Assembly (NCBI RefSeq): GCF_000814475.1
Contig: NZ_JSVC01000032.1
Location: 1 to 43,679, forward strand
From: Flavihumibacter solisilvae
GTDB lineage: Bacteria; Bacteroidota; Bacteroidia; Chitinophagales; Chitinophagaceae
Reading direction: 5' to 3'
DNA: 43,679 nt
Program-made: the position numbers and the translations under genes
Part shown: in pieces, positions 1 to 7,177 of the stretch
Layout of the letters: the number at the start of each line of letters is the position of its first letter
Numbering within the stretch: the first letter of the stretch is position 1
Notes under the pieces: generated by a model
What the model was told of the DNA's origin: nothing
The model's input: only the letters and a program-made list of their open reading frames with translations
Databases searched by the model: none

Positions 1-3000
1 GGAGTAGGGGAAATTTCTATCGGTAAGATAACCGGAATTACCCAGGATCCCCAAGGATACATGTGGTTTACAGATCAGGACAAAGGCTGTATTACCCGTT
101 TTGACGGATATAGTATGGTTAGTTTTAAACATGACCCTTCAAATTCAAACAGTCTTGGCGGAACTTATCCTGAATGTATAGTTGCAGAGCCCAGCGGTAT
201 TCTCTGGATTGGATTTTTCGGTGGTATGGGACTCGACAGATTTGATCCGTTTTATGGAACGTTTACCCATTTCCGGCATAATCCAACTGATCCGGGAAGC
301 TTGATTAGCGATAGTGTTTGCTCTGTAATTGTCGACCGCGATGGCGATATTTGGGTGGGAACAATGGCCGGTTTGGATTTGCTGGATAAAAAGACAGGCA
401 AGTTCATTCATTTCAGAAATGATCCTAAAAATCCAGCCAGTATCAGCAGTAACCGGGTACGGACTGTTTATGAAGATAGAAAAGGAACAATCTGGGTAGC
501 TTGCGGACCTTTCTGGGAACCTGGTAATGCAGGGGGACTGAACAGGCTGGATAAATCTACGCGCAGTTTTACCCGTTACATGCATGAACCTGGCAATCCA
601 AACTCTCTTGCCGACAATAGGGTAAGGGCGATTCTTGAGGATAGCAAGGGCAATTTCTGGATTGGTACATCAGGTGATGGTTTACATACCCTTGACCGCA
701 GTACCGGTAAGTTCACCCGCCACTCTTATGATCCTGCCAATCCTGCCAAATTAAGCCGTCCAGCTCTGCACAATGAAATCGACCATATCACCTTTATTAC
801 TGAAGATGGTACCGGTTGTATCTGGATCGGAACCTTTGAGTCTGGCGTGAGCCGGTATGATCCGGAAAAAAAATCAATTACACGTTTTGGAAATAGCCTG
901 CAATTCGCTGATAATACTGGTTGGTGGGCTTATACTTCCCGTGAAGGTGTGCTTTGGTTTAGTACCCAGGAAGCTAATCTGTACCGCATTGATCCTTTTA
1001 ATAAACGGTTCTCATTTTGGGAAATGGGAATGGCCATCACAAATTTTTTTGAAGAACCGAATGGTGAACTAATGGTCTGCTTTCCAGAGGGTATTTTTCA
1101 CGTGAATGCCACAAAAAAAGTTATTGGTAAAGAAATGCTGTTTCCAAGGCCCATCGGAATGGTCAGAACTATCGAAATGAAAATCATTCCTGACAGGAAG
1201 GATTTTTTGGTGTCTAATGGCGGACAATTATTCCGTTATAATAAACAAACTGGTTATTCAAAAATTTTGAAAACAGGAATTTCCGGGCGGATCAACACAA
1301 TCGAGATGTTTATACTGACTATGATTCCCATGGATGAAGAAAAAATCTGGCTGGGCACCGAAATGGGAGTTTATGAAATGGATCTGTTGTCAGAAAAGGT
1401 TACCAAAATTCCCATACATGACTCTTTAACCGGAGGCTTCCTACCTGTATCATGTCTCTACAAAGATTCAAAGAATACCATCTGGGCAGGTTCTGGTTTA
1501 CAATCTGGTCTATTCGCTTACGAAAAATCGATAGGATTCAGGCGTAAACTCTCAAGCCAGTATATCACCACTATATTTGAAGATAGTAATAAGTTTCTTT
1601 GGGTAGGAACGACCAATGGACTGTTTAGCAAACACCGTGATGCAGAGGAGTTTTCGCGATTTAAGTTACCCGGATCACCAATAGATAATGCATTAATCTT
1701 AGGAATAGTCGAAGACGATCAGAAACATCTGTGGATTAGTTCCAGGTCAGGCCTTTTCAGGCTGGATAATTCCAGGTCAAAAATTACCTGGTATGGGGGG
1801 AGCCAGGGATTAAAAAGTACTGCATTTACGCAAGGCATCCTTAAACTAAATAATGGAGATATTCTTGTCGGAACGACTAGTGGTTATTATGCATTTCAGC
1901 CGGATAAAATGGCCAGCAATGCTATTCCTCCCCAGATAGTCCTACGGGATTTGAAAGTAAAAGACAGGCTGGTAACACCAGGAAAAAACTCTCCTATCCA
2001 ACTTCCCCTGGAATTTACATCGGAAGTACGTTTAAAACATAATCAGAATTTTATAAGCATTGGCTTTGCAGGTATACATTTCAATAATCCGGGAGAGAAC
2101 CAGCACTATTATATGCTGGAAGGTTTTGACAGAAACTGGCGAAGCGCTGTAAGCGAGCGAACTGCATATTACTATAATATTCCACCTGGCAACTATACTT
2201 TCCGGGTGAAAGCTTCCAACAATGATGAAGTATGGAATGAAAAATCACTCAGGTTTGTAGTCATTCCTGCCTGGTATTCCACCCCATATTTCCTTGTTCC
2301 TGCTGTTGTGATGTTAACATTGAGTTTGTATGCACTTGTCAGGTGGCGAATTCACAATTCATACAAAAAACAACTGGAACATTCCGAGACCGAAAAACAA
2401 CTTTCAGAACTGAAACACCGATCCGCTATGTTGGAAATGCAGGCACTGCGTTCGCAGATGAACCCACATTTTATTTTCAATTCCCTGAATTCAATCAACC
2501 GGTTCATACTGCATAACGACAAGGCAAAAGCCTCAGAATATCTGACAAAATTTTCCCGGCTCATGCGATTGATCCTGCAACATTCAGAACATTCATCTGT
2601 ATCTCTCGAAAATGAATTGCAGGCACTAAGTCTTTACCTTGAACTGGAGGCGGTACGATTTGACCACCAGTTCGATTACCGGATTATCGTAGATGAGGAT
2701 ATTGATGTTTCTGTTGTTAAAGTACCGCCTCTCATTTTTCAGCCTTATGCGGAAAATGCTATCTGGCATGGATTAATGCACAAGGAAGAAAAAGGCCTGC
2801 TCGAAGTTGTGATCAGTCAGGAAAACAACCTGCTAATCTGTAAAATCCGAGATAATGGCATTGGCAGGCAACAGGCGACGGAACTCAACAGCAAATCTGC
2901 CTCTCAACATAAATCTATGGGAATGAAGATTACTGCGGGAAGAATTGAAATGATAAAAGCAAACAGTAGTGGACATGCACATGTGACCATTCGTGACCTG

Positions 3001-3066
3001 GTACTTGCCGATGGTAGCGCCGGAGGGACAGAAGTAATCATTAAAATACCTGTCATTTATGATTAA
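1..3066 (+). CDS. Propeller-type sensor histidine kinase (LytS/His_kinase family), 5' end cut off
   Basis: Membrane sensor kinase that should read a periplasmic signal and phosphorylate the response regulator encoded next. The frame is open back to base 1, and the first residues already lie inside a propeller repeat (ITGITQDPQGYMWF), so the ATG at 61 is not the true start. Numbering from that ATG, repeats with W-[IV]-G-[TF] signatures fill roughly residues 1-620, a Y_Y_Y domain spans about 655-735, one membrane helix is at about 743-763, and a charged linker follows. The His_kinase block has the phospho-acceptor motif NPHFIFN (His803), the N box AENAIWHG near 897 and the G1 box DNGIG at 931. 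Unlike the hybrid regulators of many Bacteroidota carbohydrate loci, it has no fused receiver or AraC domain; the regulator is a separate gene overlapping by 8 bp. The ligand is unknown. Confidence 0.93.
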   Translation, partial: GVGEISIGKITGITQDPQGYMWFTDQDKGCITRFDGYSMVSFKHDPSNSNSLGGTYPECIVAEPSGILWIGFFGGMGLDRFDPFYGTFTHFRHNPTDPGSLISDSVCSVIVDRDGDIWVGTMAGLDLLDKKTGKFIHFRNDPKNPASISSNRVRTVYEDRKGTIWVACGPFWEPGNAGGLNRLDKSTRSFTRYMHEPGNPNSLADNRVRAILEDSKGNFWIGTSGDGLHTLDRSTGKFTRHSYDPANPAKLSRPALHNEIDHITFITEDGTGCIWIGTFESGVSRYDPEKKSITRFGNSLQFADNTGWWAYTSREGVLWFSTQEANLYRIDPFNKRFSFWEMGMAITNFFEEPNGELMVCFPEGIFHVNATKKVIGKEMLFPRPIGMVRTIEMKIIPDRKDFLVSNGGQLFRYNKQTGYSKILKTGISGRINTIEMFILTMIPMDEEKIWLGTEMGVYEMDLLSEKVTKIPIHDSLTGGFLPVSCLYKDSKNTIWAGSGLQSGLFAYEKSIGFRRKLSSQYITTIFEDSNKFLWVGTTNGLFSKHRDAEEFSRFKLPGSPIDNALILGIVEDDQKHLWISSRSGLFRLDNSRSKITWYGGSQGLKSTAFTQGILKLNNGDILVGTTSGYYAFQPDKMASNAIPPQIVLRDLKVKDRLVTPGKNSPIQLPLEFTSEVRLKHNQNFISIGFAGIHFNNPGENQHYYMLEGFDRNWRSAVSERTAYYYNIPPGNYTFRVKASNNDEVWNEKSLRFVVIPAWYSTPYFLVPAVVMLTLSLYALVRWRIHNSYKKQLEHSETEKQLSELKHRSAMLEMQALRSQMNPHFIFNSLNSINRFILHNDKAKASEYLTKFSRLMRLILQHSEHSSVSLENELQALSLYLELEAVRFDHQFDYRIIVDEDIDVSVVKVPPLIFQPYAENAIWHGLMHKEEKGLLEVVISQENNLLICKIRDNGIGRQQATELNSKSASQHKSMGMKITAGRIEMIKANSSGHAHVTIRDLVLADGSAGGTEVIIKIPVIYD

Positions 3067-3799
3067 GGCCATCACCGTAGACGACGAACGGCACTGCCTT
3101 GAAACCCTGGCTTTGCTGCTTAAAGAATATTGCCCGGATGTACACCTGGTTGAAGAATGCAGATCCGGAGCTCTTGCATGGGAAGCGATTAGCAAGTACC
3201 AACCGGACCTGGTGTTTCTCGACATTGAAATGCCCTCCATGAACGGTTTTCAATTACTGGAACAATTTGAAGACATCCCCTTTGCCGTGATCTTTACAAC
3301 AAGCTATGACCAATATGCTATCAAAGCAATCAGGTTCAGCGCTCTTGATTACCTACTGAAACCGATTGATCCCAACGAACTTATCCTGGCAATAAACAAA
3401 TATCGCGAACACCGCCGTGCACCTATCACGGAACAAATCAAACTACTGCTGCAACAGGTGAATGGTAAAGGACAGCAATTCAATAAAGTGGCGGTACCAA
3501 CAGCCGAAGGATTTGAACTGGTGCCTGCTGACGAACTGATTAGATGTGAAGCGAACGACAATTACACCTTATTATTTCTGCACAACAACAGGAAGATCGT
3601 TGCCTGCCGCACCTTAAAAGAGATGGAAGAACAACTTGGTAACTTCCCTAATTTTATCAGGGTTCATCATTCATATATTGTAAACCTGAATGAAGTAATC
3701 CGTTATGTCAGGGGTGAAGGCGGTTATCTTGCCATGAGCGATGGCTCTACCGTAAACGTTTCAAGAAGCCGGAAAGAATCACTGCTGAAATGGTTCTGA
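3059..3799 (+). CDS. LytTR-family response regulator
   Basis: Cytoplasmic two-component regulator of 246 residues, the usual length for the LytR/AlgR family. The receiver domain has the acidic pair D8-D9, phospho-acceptor Asp55 in FLDIEMPSMNG, Thr80/81 and Lys101 in LLKPIDP. The LytTR DNA-binding domain covers about 141-246 (FIRVHHSYIVNL, then a final SRSRKESL). The ATG overlaps the last 8 bases of the kinase gene, so the two are translationally coupled and almost certainly form one phosphorelay. LytTR proteins typically bind two short direct repeats about two helical turns apart. Repeats with that geometry occur upstream of the two FtsX-type permease genes in this window, but a regulatory link to this protein is only a hypothesis. 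Confidence 0.95.
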   Translation: MIKAITVDDERHCLETLALLLKEYCPDVHLVEECRSGALAWEAISKYQPDLVFLDIEMPSMNGFQLLEQFEDIPFAVIFTTSYDQYAIKAIRFSALDYLLKPIDPNELILAINKYREHRRAPITEQIKLLLQQVNGKGQQFNKVAVPTAEGFELVPADELIRCEANDNYTLLFLHNNRKIVACRTLKEMEEQLGNFPNFIRVHHSYIVNLNEVIRYVRGEGGYLAMSDGSTVNVSRSRKESLLKWF

Positions 3800-3913
3800 T
3801 CTCCGCAGGTTACCATCCAAAACCGCCAACTGCTCGCCCGCACTGGATTTCCGCATGATACAGAGGTAATTTTGAATCGGCATCAAGATACAGTCATTCA
3901 AAAAACCTTAATC

Positions 3914-4429
3914 ATGAAAAAGTTAATCTCAACCGCCATCGCAGCCATCTTCATTACTGCAGTTCCTGTCAGCAGCGCATACACGCAACCGAATAATGAG
4001 CAAAATTTCGCTTCTGATTTGTATCCGGCAATTGTACGACCATTGGATGCAGAAAAGCTGTATGCTGACAACACAAAGGCCATAAGAAACTTCAGGAAAG
4101 AATTTAAAAACACAACAGGTGAAAGCTGGTATGCCCTGCAGGATGGTTACCGGGTTAAGTTCCTTCAGAATGGTGTGTATAACATGGCAGATTACAACGC
4201 AAAAGGCAAATGGCTAAGGACCATCCGCTATTATGATGAGCAAGGCCTCCCAAAAGATATCCGTAATGCAGTAAGACACGAATTTCTTGATTTCAACATT
4301 TTCCTGGTAATGGAAATGAACCTGCCCCAGTCAATCATTTACCTGGTTAAAATCGAAGACAAAACTTCCTGGAAAACTGTCCGGGTTTCTGGCGACGACA
4401 TAGATGTAGTTGAAAGTTTTACCAAGTAA
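3914..4429 (+). CDS. Small secreted protein, possibly PepSY-like
   Basis: Exported protein of 171 residues and unknown function. The start was set at 3914 because it yields a clear Sec signal peptide (MKKLISTAIAAIFITAVPVSS); the frame extends 14 codons further upstream without adding recognisable sequence. The mature part is built around a segment with FRKEF, ESWY, Y-R-V-K-F and a repeated Y-D/N-x-K/E-G pattern, resembling the short periplasmic PepSY-like/BLIP-like proteins common in Bacteroidota; the protein at 17264-17710 is of similar build. It lies 114 bp downstream of the response regulator on the same strand and could be co-transcribed or a target of it. The family assignment is tentative; a signal peptide and small size are what can be seen directly. 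Confidence 0.7.
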   Translation: MKKLISTAIAAIFITAVPVSSAYTQPNNEQNFASDLYPAIVRPLDAEKLYADNTKAIRNFRKEFKNTTGESWYALQDGYRVKFLQNGVYNMADYNAKGKWLRTIRYYDEQGLPKDIRNAVRHEFLDFNIFLVMEMNLPQSIIYLVKIEDKTSWKTVRVSGDDIDVVESFTK

Positions 4430-4442
4430 GCCTTTCCTTTGA

Positions 4443-4826
4443 TCAAAGTACGAGTTGTTGATGCAGCCGGTCAAGTGTCCCGGCTGCATCTTCGCTTAAT
4501 CCGGAATGCACTTTCGAAACCTGTACAATGGTACTTCGCGGTGCAGTGAGCCAACGAAAACGGGATGCCATATCCAGTTGACCAATCGGACCACCCTCCT
4601 TCCCTCCTTTACTTACTTTATCAAATGCACAGATGTAATCCTTCAACGCTGAAATATCTGTTTGCGGATAAAATGCCAGAAGTCTCATCTCATCAAGTGT
4701 ATATTTCACGCCTAAAAACTTCTGGTTACGTGAGTACAGGATAACGCCGATATTGAGGAATTCTTCGCGTTCCACCCTCGGCACAACCCGGATAACGGCA
4801 TATTCAAATAATTGCTTGTCTTGCAT
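4443..4826 (-). CDS. DUF3037 domain protein
   Basis: Cytoplasmic protein of 127 residues matching the DUF3037 family in length and in its opening pattern (FEYAVIRVVPRVEREEFLNIGV), followed by a G-x-L-x(2)-ASRFRWLTAPRSTI segment typical of the family. Its biochemical role is unknown. The ATG lies 23 bases inside the end of the upstream HipA-like kinase gene, so the pair is translationally coupled. HipA-like kinase plus DUF3037 is a recurring bacterial gene pair, which suggests the two proteins act together, but there is no evidence here that they form a toxin-antitoxin system. It ends 13 bp from the convergent secreted-protein gene. Confidence 0.85.
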   Translation of the reverse strand: MQDKQLFEYAVIRVVPRVEREEFLNIGVILYSRNQKFLGVKYTLDEMRLLAFYPQTDISALKDYICAFDKVSKGGKEGGPIGQLDMASRFRWLTAPRSTIVQVSKVHSGLSEDAAGTLDRLHQQLVL

Positions 4827-5607
4827 GTAACGCTGCTTTTATGAAAACCTCAGATGCTGCCAGCCTGGTATTCAGGAACTGGTAATATACCTCCCGTTGT
4901 TCTTCGGGCGTTCCCTGGGCCTCATTACTGAGCCATACATCAGGAATAAGGGAAATGATCGATTTAAGTTTGGAGGCTGTCAGGATTGATTTTCCTGTAA
5001 TGTCTGCCTGTTCAATTTCCGACGCCTGCGGCAAAAGCACATGATCCTTTATCTGCTCGAACGGACGGGTGGCAAAAGCTTTCCAATTGTCCCAGGTATG
5101 ATGAAAATACAAGGAAGCTCCATGGTCAATCAGCCAAAGCTCACGGTACCACATTAACATATTTGTATTTCGTGCCGTTCGGTCAACATTGGTCAGCAGG
5201 CTGTCGAGCCAGACAATTATAGAAGCTGGCCCTGGTTCAACCACCGTAGTAGTGGGATCAAATGTAATAGACCCGGACAGGTAATGATTTGCAAGGTTAA
5301 GCCCAATGCTCGCTTTAAGCAGGTCCTGGATTTCTTCATCGGGTTCAGTCCTGCCATACGACTCATCAAGCCGGGCAAAAACAATTTCGGGCACTTTGAG
5401 TCCAAGTGCTCTTGCTATTTCTCCCCCGATCAATTCTGCAATCAACGCTTTCACCCCCTGCCCTGCTCCCCTGAATTTCAGTACATACAGGAAATCATCA
5501 TCGGCTTCGGTTATTGCCGGCAGTGAGCCTCCTTCCCGCAAGGGAGTAACATACCTTGTGACGTTGACAGTCCTGATCTGCTTATGTTTATCGTTAATGT
5601 TATTCAT
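4804..5607 (-). CDS. HipA-like kinase-fold protein
   Basis: Protein of 267 residues related to the C-terminal kinase half of HipA but lacking HipA's N-terminal subdomain (HipA itself is about 440 residues). Visible kinase-like features are a strand with a candidate ATP-binding lysine (YVLKF, Lys44), an acidic helix (AELIGGEIARALGL), a catalytic-loop-like segment LLTNVDRTARNTN (Asn140, Asp142, Asn147), which corresponds to the N-x-D-x-H-x-x-N loop of HipA, and LIDHG (Asp161) in the position of the metal-binding Asp. The start at 5607 was chosen because the frame upstream of it would run into the signal-peptide gene on the other strand. It is followed by the overlapping DUF3037 gene. The phosphorylation target is unknown. 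Confidence 0.82.
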   Translation of the reverse strand: MNNINDKHKQIRTVNVTRYVTPLREGGSLPAITEADDDFLYVLKFRGAGQGVKALIAELIGGEIARALGLKVPEIVFARLDESYGRTEPDEEIQDLLKASIGLNLANHYLSGSITFDPTTTVVEPGPASIIVWLDSLLTNVDRTARNTNMLMWYRELWLIDHGASLYFHHTWDNWKAFATRPFEQIKDHVLLPQASEIEQADITGKSILTASKLKSIISLIPDVWLSNEAQGTPEEQREVYYQFLNTRLAASEVFIKAALHARQAII

Positions 5608-5678
5608 TTTTCCAACCAGCTGGCAAGCTATTAAATCTTTGTTACTTGCAGTATGGCGCATTGTACTATTTTCAACAG

Positions 5679-6872
5679 ATGAAGAAGCTTGTCATCCTGC
5701 AGCTTACTATATGCCTGTCGTTATTACTGGCAGCACAGGATCTTAGGTCACTCTGGAAATTTCAGACCAGGGGAATGATTTTCGGCTCCCCGGCTACAGA
5801 TGGAAATCTTGCATATGTTGGAAGCACTGACAGTACCCTGTATGCCATAGAAATTGCTACCGGCAAAGAGTGTTGGCAATTTTCAACCGGAGGAGCAATT
5901 CGTTCTGATGCCCTGGTGAGTGGTCAATCGGTTTATATTTATTCGGGTAACGGGCAGCTTTACAAGCTGGTACTGCAAACCGGAAAGCTTATTTGGAGCT
6001 TTAAAAGTGCCAGGGAAAAACAAGTAGACCAGTGGGACTATTATCATTCCTCACCGGTTCTGGCGGGAGACAGGCTCATTTTCGGCAATGGTAACGGCAA
6101 TATTTATGCGTTAGACACATTGACCGGTCGCAAGCTTTGGAGTTTCCCGACCAGCGGAGCGGTTCATGCAAGTCCTGCTGTTTCCGGCGATACTGTATTT
6201 GCAGGCAGTTACGATGGACATCTTTATGCATTGAATGTGAAGACAGGCAAACTGATCTGGAAGTTCAAGACAGTTGGCGACAGGTATTTCCCCGCTGGTG
6301 CTATTCAGAAAGCTGTTACCCTTTATAAAGATGCGGTTGTTTTTGGAAGCCGGGATTTCAATATTTATGCAGTGGACAAACAAAAAGGAACCGGCTTCTG
6401 GAACTGGAAAGAAAAGGGAAGCTGGATAGTCGCTTCTCCTCATTTGCTGCAGGACAATCTATATTTTGGCACTTCCGACTCCCATCGTTTTTATTGTATC
6501 GATGCCGGCTCCGGGGAAATAAAATGGAACATTTCTGTACCAATGAGGGTATATGGCACTGCAGCTTCAGCAGATTCCATCATCTATTTCGGTTGCTTCG
6601 ATGGTAAGCTATATGGTGTAGATGAAAGAGAAGGTAAAATCTTACGAACCTTTCAAACTGATGGCAGCAAAAGGAATTACGCCACTGTGTTTGACGACAA
6701 TGGCCATTTCCGCAAAGGATTTGTATTATACGGCCCGGATATGGAGATTACTGAAAAAGCAATCCTTGACCTCGGTTCTGTAACAGGAACACCACTTATT
6801 TATAAGCGTCAAATTATTTTCGGCAGCACGGATGGTTTCCTTTACGCCCTCTCTTTGGACGGGCCAAACTGA
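5679..6872 (+). CDS. Secreted PQQ-like beta-propeller protein
   Basis: Exported protein of 397 residues made of repeated PQQ-enzyme/BamB-type blades: each has a [FY]-x-G-x-x-x-x-x-L-Y-A-[IL] strand followed by T-G-K-x-x-W, at least seven times along the protein. The start at 5679 gives a signal peptide (MKKLVILQLTICLSLLLAA); the frame begins 11 codons earlier but that would bury the signal. There are no catalytic residues of quinoprotein dehydrogenases and no lipobox cysteine, so a binding or scaffolding role is more likely than an alcohol dehydrogenase; this is inference. It is divergent from the HipA-like gene with 71 bp between starts. Confidence 0.88.
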   Translation: MKKLVILQLTICLSLLLAAQDLRSLWKFQTRGMIFGSPATDGNLAYVGSTDSTLYAIEIATGKECWQFSTGGAIRSDALVSGQSVYIYSGNGQLYKLVLQTGKLIWSFKSAREKQVDQWDYYHSSPVLAGDRLIFGNGNGNIYALDTLTGRKLWSFPTSGAVHASPAVSGDTVFAGSYDGHLYALNVKTGKLIWKFKTVGDRYFPAGAIQKAVTLYKDAVVFGSRDFNIYAVDKQKGTGFWNWKEKGSWIVASPHLLQDNLYFGTSDSHRFYCIDAGSGEIKWNISVPMRVYGTAASADSIIYFGCFDGKLYGVDEREGKILRTFQTDGSKRNYATVFDDNGHFRKGFVLYGPDMEITEKAILDLGSVTGTPLIYKRQIIFGSTDGFLYALSLDGPN

Positions 6873-7003
6873 CCTACGCATTGTATCTCAACGACATATG
6901 CCTCCAAAGACCGACTCTTTAGAGTTTGTTATCGCTGCCGGGTATACAGTGGATTTATCGTCACCTGAGCGTAGTCTTATCATAAGCGGATTGTAGTCTC
7001 GAC

Positions 7004-7047
7004 AAGGTCTCGTAAAGGTCTAGTTAAGGTCTAGTTAAGGTCTAGTA
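7004..7047 (+). repeat. Four 11-bp direct tandem repeats
   Basis: Units start at 7004, 7015, 7026 and 7037. The consensus is AAGGTCTAGTT: copies 2 and 3 are identical, copy 4 differs at its last base, and copy 1 reads AAGGTCTCGTA. A period of 11 bp places every unit on nearly the same face of the helix. The array ends 130 bp before the TonB receptor ATG, so it may be an iteron-like operator for that operon. Confidence 0.75.
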
Positions 7048-7151
7048 ATGGGGTTTGTCCTGGTAGCTGGACTTTTTGTAATAGATAAGTCATTTTTCCC
7101 TTTTCGAAACCCTTTTTCCCGATTTCATAAATGCCGGGAAACGACGCTGCC

Positions 7152-7159
7152 TAGTTTTG
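7152..7159 (+). promoter_or_regulatory. Candidate -7 promoter element for the TonB receptor operon
   Basis: TAGTTTTG fits the Bacteroidota -7 consensus TAnnTTTG exactly and lies 18 bp before the chosen ATG at 7178, implying a very short leader. No good -33 TTG is seen about 19 bp upstream, so support is limited. Confidence 0.3.
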
Positions 7160-7177
7160 CAGCGCGAAAAAAGGCGT

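Larger units (their letters stand above)
6873..7177. other. 305-bp intergenic region upstream of the TonB receptor
   Basis: No convincing gene. It holds a short inverted repeat ACTCT-tt-AGAGT at 6914-6925, a run of four 11-bp tandem repeats at 7004-7047, and a TAnnTTTG-type element at 7152-7159 just before the TonB receptor start. I see no strong terminator for the PQQ-propeller gene. Confidence 0.6.

Noticed and set aside
145-585. 146-codon minus-strand frame inside the sensor kinase
   Set aside because: The opposite strand encodes well-formed propeller repeats; the antisense frame shows no domain.
4437-4448. Palindrome CTTTGATCAAAG between convergent genes as terminator
   Set aside because: Short and AT-rich, with no loop and no T-run; chance is likely.
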